In this document: piece after piece, positions 54,954-62,481 of the stretch
How the letters are laid out: the number at the start of each line of letters is the position of its first letter
How positions within the stretch are numbered: the stretch's first letter is position 1
DNA from: Neobacillus niacini
Lineage (GTDB): Bacteria > Bacillota > Bacilli > Bacillales > Cytobacillaceae
Length of the DNA stretch: 64,000 nt
Assembly (NCBI RefSeq): GCF_000759675.1
Contig: NZ_BAWM01000016.1
Coordinates: forward strand, 149,801-213,800
Reading direction: 5' to 3'
Notes under the pieces: model-generated
The model's database searches: none
Seen by the model: the letters and a program-made list of their open reading frames with translations, nothing else
What the model was told of the DNA's origin: nothing
Position numbers and translations under genes: made by a program

Positions 54954-55979
54954 GTGAAAAACACTGAACCTGTTAAAGCGTTTCATCTGCGTTTTGGATC
55001 ACATGAACTAGTCGAACCATTCAAACTGTTAATTGAAAAAGTCTTAGCACCAAAGGGCATTAGTCACTTAATCATCGAGTGCAATACTTCGTTTGTATTT
55101 GAGAAACATCCAGAGGTTACAGGAGGAACACTTACCAAACAGGATGCCATGGAAATCGCTGCCGTTTGTAAGCAACATGGAATTCGTGTAATCCCGCTGT
55201 TTCAATGCTTGGGCCATCAAGGCTGGGGAGGGGCGCCGAATACCCTGTTAAAAGCCTATCCTGAATTTGATGAAACTCCCCATATTCCATTAGATGCAAA
55301 GTGGCCAGACTTTTTCTGCAGAAGCTGGTGTCCGTTACACCCTAAGGTAAATGAGCTTGCTTTTGAATTACTCGGCGAGATAATCGATGCTTTTGAAGCG
55401 GATGCCTTTCATGTCGGCATGGATGAGGTGTATGCGATTGCAGATGATCAGTGTCCACGCTGTAAGGGGAAGAACCGAGCGGAGCTATTTGCAAAGGCAG
55501 TCAATGATCTGCATGGATATTTGGTAAAAGAACGTGGGATCCAGATGTATATGTGGGCTGACCGCTTAAATGACAGCGAGGCAACAGGTTATAACCAATG
55601 GGAAGGAGATACGTTCGGCACTCATCAAGCGATATCCGAGATTTCGACTGATATTATTTTGATGGATTGGCATTACGATAAACTAGATTCCTATCCTTCG
55701 ATTGGTATTCTTCTAGATAAGGGCTTTTCGGTGATTCCGGCCTGCTGGTATAAAACAGATGCTGCCCTCGATTTTCTAGAAGCAAGCAAGCGGCAGGCAA
55801 ACGAAACATCCAAACCGGAACGAATGCTTGGGATGGCTGTTACCTCCTGGAATGGCTGGGATCAAGAAGGCTTTGAAAAATTTATCCAAATGACGTCTTC
55901 CTCTTTTAGTAGAGATGAAGATTTAGAAGAGTTGGATGAGCTTTATCGCACTCTCGATCTCATCACGAAAGATCTTTAA
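54954..55979 (+). CDS. GH20-like beta-N-acetylhexosaminidase
   Basis: The product has 341 residues, just the catalytic barrel, with no signal peptide. The GH20 signature is Asp157-Glu158 in FHVGMDEVYAIADD; upstream LFQCLGHQGW and downstream MYMWADRLND are also typical. DQCPRCKGK adds a Cys pair often seen in this intracellular subgroup. It would release GlcNAc or GalNAc from imported oligosaccharides by substrate-assisted catalysis. The GTG start follows AAAGGGGTG. It begins a new, tightly packed operon of four genes (gaps 15 and 1, overlap 17). Confidence 0.82.
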   Translation: MKNTEPVKAFHLRFGSHELVEPFKLLIEKVLAPKGISHLIIECNTSFVFEKHPEVTGGTLTKQDAMEIAAVCKQHGIRVIPLFQCLGHQGWGGAPNTLLKAYPEFDETPHIPLDAKWPDFFCRSWCPLHPKVNELAFELLGEIIDAFEADAFHVGMDEVYAIADDQCPRCKGKNRAELFAKAVNDLHGYLVKERGIQMYMWADRLNDSEATGYNQWEGDTFGTHQAISEISTDIILMDWHYDKLDSYPSIGILLDKGFSVIPACWYKTDAALDFLEASKRQANETSKPERMLGMAVTSWNGWDQEGFEKFIQMTSSSFSRDEDLEELDELYRTLDLITKDL

Positions 55980-55994
55980 AAAGGAGGATGAATC

Positions 55995-58900
55995 TTGGTC
56001 TCAAAAGTTGTGATTTTTTATGATGAAGCCTTCCCTTATGAGGGGCAAAGGCCAACGAAAGAAATACTGAAGAAACTAGAAGAGCAGGCTTCTGTCATCA
56101 ATGCCGCTGAGTTAAAGAATGCTTTTCATAGTGAAATAGACTGCTTTATTCATTTACACGGTTCGTATTTTCCAAAAAACGCATGGAGTTCCTTGACTGC
56201 TTATTTAAAAGAGGGGAAAGGGTTTGTAGGGATCGGCGGAGCCCCTTTCAGAAAACCATGTAATCTAGTAAACGGCGAATGGATCCCCGAGCGGGAGCAA
56301 ACGGCTTACCATGCTGAGCTTAATATCCATGAAGTATTAAAAGTTGATAGAAAACCGATCGAAAAACTGATTCATTCGAATGAATTTCCGATTTTTAAAG
56401 ATTATGAGGAATTATTTACCGTTCAGGATACCGCTAATTTTATTCTACATCCAACGAAGTCCTCTTCGATTGAACATGAAATGGGTTCGTGTGGTCCGAT
56501 GGATGCGAGAATTTACCCTTTATTGAAGGGAATATCGAGGAGCGGGCGGAAGGTTGCTGCACCATCAGTATTAATCGAAAACTATATGGGGGAGTTTACC
56601 GGTGGAAGATGGATTTTTATCAACCAGTTAATCACAAGTGAGTTCTGGAATGATAAGGGATGCCGCTTTTTACGGAAGTTAGCAGATTTTGCTGCAAGAG
56701 GTGTGACAGAGCTTTGGCTGAAAACCAATTATGCTTCTTATGAGAAACATGAGGTCCCTATTATTACTTTTCAGGCACAGTCATTATGGAAAGAGCATGC
56801 TGCTTGGAGGTTAGAACTTACCCTTACAAAAGAAGGAACCACACTTGAGAAACATTGCTTAAAGGCTGATATTACAAAAGAGCTGCATATCCAGAAAATC
56901 TATTTAGATAAGAAGGAATTTGAGCCTGGTTTTTATGAGCTTACATGCCGGTTAACGAGTGATATTGGAGAAGAACGATTCCTTCACCAAGGATTTTGGT
57001 TTAAGGATCAACCGCTGCTTGAAAGCGGGAAGCCGCTTGTCTGCGGCAGAGACTACTTTTTGAAAAATAATCAGCCTTTTCCGGTTGTTGGAATGACCTA
57101 CATGACGTCAGATGTGGCCCGGTATTTTCTGTTTCTCCCTAATCCAAGTGTCTGGAACAAAGACTTTTCCGCGATGAAAGCAGCCGGCATCAATTATGTG
57201 AGAACAGGAATTTGGACGGCCTGGCGCAACATGATGTTTGTTGACGGCCATATGGAAGAGAGTATTTTAAGAGCGATTGATGCCTTTATTCTTACGGCTA
57301 AACAATACGACATCGAATTAACGTTTAACTTTTTCTCGTTTACACCGGAAGAATGGGAAGGAAAAAACCCTTATCTTGATCCAAGAAGTGTCGAGGCGCA
57401 GAAACGGTTTATTACAGCGATTGTTACGCGACACCGGACAACAAAAAATGTTCATTGGGATTTAATCAATGAACCGTCTCTTTTTGACCCGAATCAAACG
57501 TTTGCAGGTCCAAGGACGCTTCAAGACAGCTATGATGTGGATGCGTATCGGAAATGGCTGGAGGCAAGACATGGTGAGGTTTCCAAGCTTCAAGAGCGCT
57601 GGAATTTGACGCCGAATGAACTACCGTCCTTTGATCATGTAAAGCCGCCGACTATTCACGAAATTAATACGCATATTCAGGATATGGCTGCGGGCAAAAG
57701 AGGATTGAAATGGCTAGATTACACGTTATATACGATGGATAAGCATAATGAATGGATTCGCAAGCTTTCCGGTACAATCAAGAAACTTGCAAAGGATCAG
57801 TTAATCACTGTCGGACAGGATGAAGCGTTGATGGGTCAACGTCCTTCACCATTCTTTTATGGCGAAGCCGTCGATTACACAACCAATCATACCTGGTGGT
57901 CAATGGACAATTTACTTTGGGATGGAATCTTTTCCAAGACGATTGATAAACCGAATTTGATTTCAGAAACCGGGATCATGTATGTGGAAAAACCAAATAA
58001 CCAAGCAAAGCGCTCCGAGGAAGAGCTTCGCAATATTCTTGAAAGAAAGTATGCCTATGCCTTTTCTTCTGGCAGTGCGGGTGCGGTTCAATGGCTTTGG
58101 AATACCAATTATTTTATGAACAATATTAATGAATCGAATATTGGAGCGCTTCGTGCCGATGGGACCGAAAAGCCGGAAGCTAATGTTTCTTATGATTTTG
58201 GCTGCTTTATCAAGGAAGTTGGTCATTTATTTGAAAACCGGAAGCTTGAAGATATTGTTGTCATTTTCCCATATTCCAATGATTTTTCCAATCGCAGGCT
58301 TGCCTTTGATGCAACAGCGAAATTAACGAGGATACTAGCCTATGAGCTTAATCAGCCATTCAGAGCGTTAAGTGAGTATGATTTATCGAGCTTAGCTGAA
58401 GAACCTCCAAGGGTGATCATGGTTCCGAGTCCACATAACTTTCATTCAGAGGCTTTAGCAGAAATACAAGACTTTGTGAAAACTCACGATGTTACGCTGC
58501 TTTTTACTGGACCAATGAGTCTTGATGAATACTGGAACGAAACAGATCGGATGAAAGAAATAGCGGGCCCGACAAAACTTGTCAATGTCCTTCGCGAAGA
58601 ACAACTGGTGGTTGATAACATGGCCCTGCCTTTTTCATTTGGCGATAAGCGGATTGCGGAAGTGGTTAAGGAAATCTCCGAAACGGGAATTTTAGAAGTG
58701 AAGGAATATAGCTATGGAAAGGGAAAAATCATCTGGTCCCCGCTTCCTATTGAATTGAATGAACGGAATGAATCGATTCAATGTTTATATCAATATAGCT
58801 TAAATCGTGCTGGGGTTTCGGAGCATTTAATCTGGCATGAAGGGAATTTTCCAGGAGTTTATGGCCGGAAACTAGAATTTGAGAATGGGAACCTGTTTAT

Positions 58901-59090
58901 CTTTGTTTCTGAGTTTGGAGTTAATACGAATGTGAAGATTACCGAACCTGAAACAGACCAGACGTACGAATTTTTACTAGAATCCGAAAGAAGTGTTTTA
59001 TTCGCTACTGCCAAAACGGGAGAAATTGTTGGTACGTATCGGGAAGATGAAGTGAAGATTGAAAATATACAGGTAAAAGGAGTGTATTAA
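55995..59090 (+). CDS. Large GH42-like (clan A) glycoside hydrolase with flavodoxin-like domains
   Basis: The product has 1031 residues and no signal peptide. Residues 1-about 220 look like a ThuA/amidotransferase-like alpha/beta domain (VVIFYDEAFPYEGQ, GKGFVGIGGAPF). A TIM barrel spans about 350-720 with a likely acid/base Glu493 (HWDLINEPSLF) and nucleophile Glu658 (NLISETGIMY), the clan GH-A layout. Residues about 760-940 resemble the beta-galactosidase trimerisation domain (VVIFPYSNDFSNRRL, VIMVPSPH). The closest named family is GH42; substrate is beta-galactoside-like or unknown. The TTG start follows AAAGGAGG and lies 15 bases after the GH20-like gene. The three-domain order with the N-terminal domain is unusual. 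Confidence 0.72.
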   Translation: MVSKVVIFYDEAFPYEGQRPTKEILKKLEEQASVINAAELKNAFHSEIDCFIHLHGSYFPKNAWSSLTAYLKEGKGFVGIGGAPFRKPCNLVNGEWIPEREQTAYHAELNIHEVLKVDRKPIEKLIHSNEFPIFKDYEELFTVQDTANFILHPTKSSSIEHEMGSCGPMDARIYPLLKGISRSGRKVAAPSVLIENYMGEFTGGRWIFINQLITSEFWNDKGCRFLRKLADFAARGVTELWLKTNYASYEKHEVPIITFQAQSLWKEHAAWRLELTLTKEGTTLEKHCLKADITKELHIQKIYLDKKEFEPGFYELTCRLTSDIGEERFLHQGFWFKDQPLLESGKPLVCGRDYFLKNNQPFPVVGMTYMTSDVARYFLFLPNPSVWNKDFSAMKAAGINYVRTGIWTAWRNMMFVDGHMEESILRAIDAFILTAKQYDIELTFNFFSFTPEEWEGKNPYLDPRSVEAQKRFITAIVTRHRTTKNVHWDLINEPSLFDPNQTFAGPRTLQDSYDVDAYRKWLEARHGEVSKLQERWNLTPNELPSFDHVKPPTIHEINTHIQDMAAGKRGLKWLDYTLYTMDKHNEWIRKLSGTIKKLAKDQLITVGQDEALMGQRPSPFFYGEAVDYTTNHTWWSMDNLLWDGIFSKTIDKPNLISETGIMYVEKPNNQAKRSEEELRNILERKYAYAFSSGSAGAVQWLWNTNYFMNNINESNIGALRADGTEKPEANVSYDFGCFIKEVGHLFENRKLEDIVVIFPYSNDFSNRRLAFDATAKLTRILAYELNQPFRALSEYDLSSLAEEPPRVIMVPSPHNFHSEALAEIQDFVKTHDVTLLFTGPMSLDEYWNETDRMKEIAGPTKLVNVLREEQLVVDNMALPFSFGDKRIAEVVKEISETGILEVKEYSYGKGKIIWSPLPIELNERNESIQCLYQYSLNRAGVSEHLIWHEGNFPGVYGRKLEFENGNLFIFVSEFGVNTNVKITEPETDQTYEFLLESERSVLFATAKTGEIVGTYREDEVKIENIQVKGVY

Positions 59091-59091
59091 C

Positions 59092-59985
59092 ATGAAAGTA
59101 GGAATTAGTTCTTATAGTCTTTTGAAGGATATTAATGCTGGGAAACTAGATATTTTAGATGTCGTACAATGGGTTGCCGATAACGGCGGTGAGCACCTTG
59201 AGCTTGTACCTTATGGCTTTACGGTTGTTGATCAGCCAGAATTAGCCGATCAAATCAGGGAAAAAGCAAAAGCAGTTGGAATTGAACTGTCTGCCTATTC
59301 TCTGCCAGCTAATTTCATTCAGCCGACAGAAGAAGCGTTTGAAGCGGAAGTGGATCGCCTTAAGCAGCATGTAGACATTGTTAATCGGATGGGAATCAAA
59401 ATCATGCGCCATGATGTTACTGCGTTCCGCCTTGAACCAGAAGAAATGACGATCCATCATTTTGAAAAGCATTTTGAACAAATGGTGCGTGGCAGTCAAT
59501 TGCTTGCAGATTATGCCGCTCAATATGGCATCACGACTACAATCGAAAACCATGGATTCAATGTGCAATCAAGCGACCGGGTCCAGCGGGTGCTCCATGC
59601 CGTAAACCGCGCTAATTTTAAAAGTTCAGTGGATGTTGGAAATTTCCTTTGTGCCGATGAAGACCCACTTGTTGGCGTAAAGAAAAATATTAAATATGCT
59701 GCCACCGTCCATTTTAAAGATTTTTATATTCGTCCTTATTATGAGAATCCTGGCGGCGGGGAATGGTTCCGTACTGTCAATGGCAATTATTTGCGCGGCG
59801 CTATTGTTGGACATGGCGATTTAAATATCCGTGAAATCGTGAACCTCGTCAAGGGATCTGGATATGATGGCTATCTTACCGTCGAATTTGAGGGAATGGA
59901 AGATTGTCAGGTTGGTACAAAGATTGGAATGGATAATGTAAAAAGACTCTGGAATGAGGTGAAGGTTTATGAAACTGTCAAATAA
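59092..59985 (+). CDS. Sugar phosphate isomerase/epimerase, TIM barrel (divergent relative)
   Basis: The product has 297 residues. It shares the plan of the protein at 16767 (VGISSYSLLKDINAGK, IMRHDVTAF, IENHGFNVQSSDRVQR, VDVGNFLC, HFKDFYIRP, GHGDLN, VEFEGMEDC), including metal-binding Glu, Asp, His and Glu, but the sequence differs widely, so it is an old paralogue and not part of the recent duplication. Only 1 base separates it from the previous stop. It probably works on the sugar released by the two hydrolases before it. Confidence 0.85.
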   Translation: MKVGISSYSLLKDINAGKLDILDVVQWVADNGGEHLELVPYGFTVVDQPELADQIREKAKAVGIELSAYSLPANFIQPTEEAFEAEVDRLKQHVDIVNRMGIKIMRHDVTAFRLEPEEMTIHHFEKHFEQMVRGSQLLADYAAQYGITTTIENHGFNVQSSDRVQRVLHAVNRANFKSSVDVGNFLCADEDPLVGVKKNIKYAATVHFKDFYIRPYYENPGGGEWFRTVNGNYLRGAIVGHGDLNIREIVNLVKGSGYDGYLTVEFEGMEDCQVGTKIGMDNVKRLWNEVKVYETVK

Positions 59986-60847
59986 AATCGGGATTATTGT
60001 AGATAGCCTTCGGCTTCCACTCCGTGAAGGTTTGAAGACGGCTAAGGAGCTGGGAGCAGAGGGTGTCCAAATTTATGCGGTCGATGGAGAGATGGCTCCT
60101 GAAAATTTAACTTCTGCTGCGCGGAAGGAATTAAAAGATTATATCTCTTCAATAGGGTTAGAAATATCTGCACTTTGCGGCGATCTCGGGGGACATGGAT
60201 TTCAAGATTCGGAATTGAACCCGCAAAAAATTGAGAAATCTAAGCGAATCTTAGATTTGGCTGTTGAATTAGGAACGAACATTGTGACTACTCATATTGG
60301 GATTATCCCTGAGGATCCTGCCACTCGTGTGTATGATTCGATGCAAAAGGCATGTGACGAATTAGGGGTATATGCCAAAAGCTTAAATGCTTATTTTGCG
60401 ATTGAAACAGGTCCAGAAACTTCATTAAGATTAAAAACGTTTTTAGATACATTGAGCACAAATGGTGTATCCGTCAATTTTGACCCTGCGAATATGGTCA
60501 TGGTCACGGGAGATGATCCTGTTGAAGGTGTAAAACTGCTGAAGGATTACATCGTCCATACACATGTAAAGGATGGAGTTAGATTTAAACCAGTTGACCC
60601 GCGAGATGTCTATGGTGCATTAGGCTATGGCGGCGGTGTGGACCATGAACAAATTGCCAAGATGGTGACCGAGGGGGGATATTTCCGTGAGCTGCCGTTA
60701 GGCGAAGGAAAGGTTGACTTCCCAAGCTATTTCGCTGCCCTTCAGGAGATTGGTTATCAAGGATACTTAACGATTGAAAGAGAAGTAGGGACAAATCCTG
60801 TTCATGATATCCGTGAAGCCATTAGCTTTATTCGAACATTTAAATAA
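59969..60847 (+). CDS. Sugar phosphate isomerase/epimerase, second barrel of the operon
   Basis: The product has 292 residues. MKLSNKIGIIVDSLRLPLRE starts 17 bases inside the previous gene (GGTGAAGGTTT as ribosome site). TTHIGIIPE, AIETGPETS, VNFDPANMV, HTHVKDGV and LTIEREVG provide the ligands of an AP_endonuc_2-type barrel. It is a different subfamily from the protein before it. Two distinct isomerases/epimerases in one operon suggest two successive conversions, or a keto-sugar intermediate handled as in keto-glycoside pathways. Confidence 0.85.
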   Translation: MKLSNKIGIIVDSLRLPLREGLKTAKELGAEGVQIYAVDGEMAPENLTSAARKELKDYISSIGLEISALCGDLGGHGFQDSELNPQKIEKSKRILDLAVELGTNIVTTHIGIIPEDPATRVYDSMQKACDELGVYAKSLNAYFAIETGPETSLRLKTFLDTLSTNGVSVNFDPANMVMVTGDDPVEGVKLLKDYIVHTHVKDGVRFKPVDPRDVYGALGYGGGVDHEQIAKMVTEGGYFRELPLGEGKVDFPSYFAALQEIGYQGYLTIEREVGTNPVHDIREAISFIRTFK

Positions 60848-60869
60848 AATGGGAAATTGTTTTGAAAAT

Positions 60870-60903
60870 TAGCCAAGTTACTTTAGACTTGGTTATTTTT
60901 TTT
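60870..60903 (+). terminator. Terminator of the GH20/GH42 operon
   Basis: TAGCCAAGT pairs with ACTTGGTTA, followed by a T run. Confidence 0.85.
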
Positions 60904-60924
60904 AGGTGATTATAGGGAATTGTC

Positions 60925-61330
60925 TTTGATGAATGACAAAACGTGGAAAAAAACTGAAAGAAATGTCCTTAATAGGGTCGATGAAGGACAAAACGTTGGA
61001 TAAAACCAAAAGAAATGTCCTTCATAAGGTCGATGAAGGACAAAACGTTGGATAAAACCAAAGGAGATGTCCTTCATAAGGTTGCTGAAGGACAAAACGT
61101 TGGATAAAACCAAAAGAAATGTCCTTCATAAGGTCGATGAAGGACAAAACGTTGAAGAAAACCGAAAGAAATGTCCTTCATAGGGTCGATGAAGGACAAA
61201 ACGCGGAAGAAAACCAAAAGAAATGTCCTTCATAGGGTTGATGAAGGAAAAATGCGGAAGAAAACCGAAAGAAATGTCCTTCATAAGGTTGATGAAGGAC
61301 AAAACGCTGAATAAATCTGAAAGAAATGTT
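60925..61330. repeat. Tandem array of about eight 52-bp units, each with a hairpin
   Basis: The core GAAGGACAAAACG recurs at 60983, 61035, 61087, 61139, 61191, 61243 and 61294 (spacings 52, 52, 52, 52, 52, 51), with a degenerate first unit near 60930. Each unit contains GTCCTTCAT and ATGAAGGAC 7 bases apart, a perfect 9-bp hairpin in most units. Units differ by a few bases, so the array is not brand new. Confidence 0.92.
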
Positions 61331-61363
61331 GAAAAAATGTTTTTAATAGCATAAATAAAATAA

Positions 61364-61400
61364 TAAAAGCGTAAGTTGCTACCACTTACGCTTTTACTAA
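61364..61400. terminator. Hairpin beside the repeat array
   Basis: TAAAAGCGTAAGT pairs perfectly with ACTTACGCTTTTA over 7 bases. A/T runs on both sides would allow termination in either direction. Confidence 0.75.
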
Positions 61401-61427
61401 GCTATTCATTAATTTTATAAAGGGAAG

Positions 61428-61676
61428 ATGCTCTTAACGCTTGAAAATGAAACGAGCATTAATCATATTATATTAATGGAAGATATTCGATTTGGTGAAC
61501 GGGTAAGGAAATTTGAGTTAGAGGCATTCGTAGATGATAAATGGATATCGATTGCTTCAGGTACGGCGATTGGTCATCGTTGTATTCAAAAAATATCACC
61601 AGTAAAGACGAATATGTTGAAACTGAATGTGAAAGAATCGGTGGAGAATCCTATCTTAAAAGATTTTTCTTGTTAA
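61428..61676 (+). pseudogene. C-terminal discoidin-like domain remnant of a GH29 fucosidase
   Basis: 82 codons encode LTLENETSINHIILMEDIRF, GERVRKFELEAF and TAIGHRCIQKISPVKTNMLK, the pattern of the C-terminal F5/8-type domain of longer GH29 alpha-L-fucosidases. The catalytic domain is absent and the ATG has no good ribosome site. None of the three intact fucosidases here carries this domain, so a fourth fucosidase has been lost. Confidence 0.65.
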
Positions 61677-61749
61677 TATGCCGAAGATATAAACGATAAA
61701 TAATAGATATCCATAAAAAATCTATTGAAACTAGATATATATTTTACTT

Positions 61750-61781
61750 GATTTGTGTTATTGATAACACAAATCTTTTTT
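61750..61781. promoter_or_regulatory. Perfect 26-bp palindrome: LacI-type operator or terminator
   Basis: GATTTGTGTTAT, a 2-base centre TG, and ATAACACAAATC form a perfect inverted repeat. Its core TGTTATTGATAACA (61756-61769) resembles the four other operators. A T6 run follows, so it could equally be an intrinsic terminator with a 4-base loop. Confidence 0.55.
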
Positions 61782-61823
61782 CGTCAAAATATGCTAAAAT
61801 GAAAAGTAAGAGGTGACAGTATA

Positions 61824-62447
61824 TTGAAAAAATTAAGAGAACGATTAAAACCTTTAACTCTGAAGGGTAAAATAGAGTATTTAATTGAATATTATTCCTT
61901 CAACATGATTGCTGTGATTGTTATTATATTCTTTCTCATCATGGGAATTAATACTTTTACGGATCAACCGAAAGAGATTTTAGCTGTAAGAGTTGTTGGA
62001 GCCGAGATTAATGAAGAACAGACACAAAGATTACAAAGAGAATTTGAAAGATTATTTATTGACAGTAAGCGGTCTCCAAAAGAGGAACTTTCGGTTATTT
62101 CAATCGATACAAGCGATGCGGCGGGTAATTCAGAGAAATTAGCAAAATTTCAAAAACTTGCAGCGGAAATAGCGGCAAAAGAAGTGGATGTGCTGCTAGT
62201 AGATGAAGAGACCTTTCATCAATTTAATGAAGATGGTAATTTATATGATTTGAGCAGTATAAAAGGCATTAAGGATTGGAAAAAAACAAAATACTCTTCG
62301 AGTAATGCTGCAATAACTGGAATAGATGTTTCAAATGTTTCTCCTTTTTCTTCACTCGCTGGAAGTAACCAACCGCTTATTTTGGCTGTTTTGGCAAATA
62401 CGGAACGAATTGATGAGGTCAAAAAATTCGTCCATATTCTCAAATAA
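61824..62447 (+). CDS. Single-pass membrane protein next to AraC-type regulator
   Basis: The product has 207 residues. A TTG start follows AAGAGGTG. A basic N-terminus (KKLRERLKPLTLKGKIEYL) leads into one membrane helix (about 29-46), and the rest should be outside: an alpha/beta region with EVDVLLVDEETFHQF and LYDLSSIKG. I do not recognise the family. Genes of this kind occur beside membrane-bound AraC regulators, and here the next gene is such a regulator only 34 bases on, so a role in the same signalling path is plausible. Confidence 0.6.
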   Translation: MKKLRERLKPLTLKGKIEYLIEYYSFNMIAVIVIIFFLIMGINTFTDQPKEILAVRVVGAEINEEQTQRLQREFERLFIDSKRSPKEELSVISIDTSDAAGNSEKLAKFQKLAAEIAAKEVDVLLVDEETFHQFNEDGNLYDLSSIKGIKDWKKTKYSSSNAAITGIDVSNVSPFSSLAGSNQPLILAVLANTERIDEVKKFVHILK

Positions 62448-62481
62448 GGAGAAAATGTAAATCGGAAGAAAGGAGCTTGAG

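Noticed and set aside
60925..61330. CRISPR array
   Set aside because: Repeats are contiguous 52-bp units without unique spacers, and no cas genes are present.
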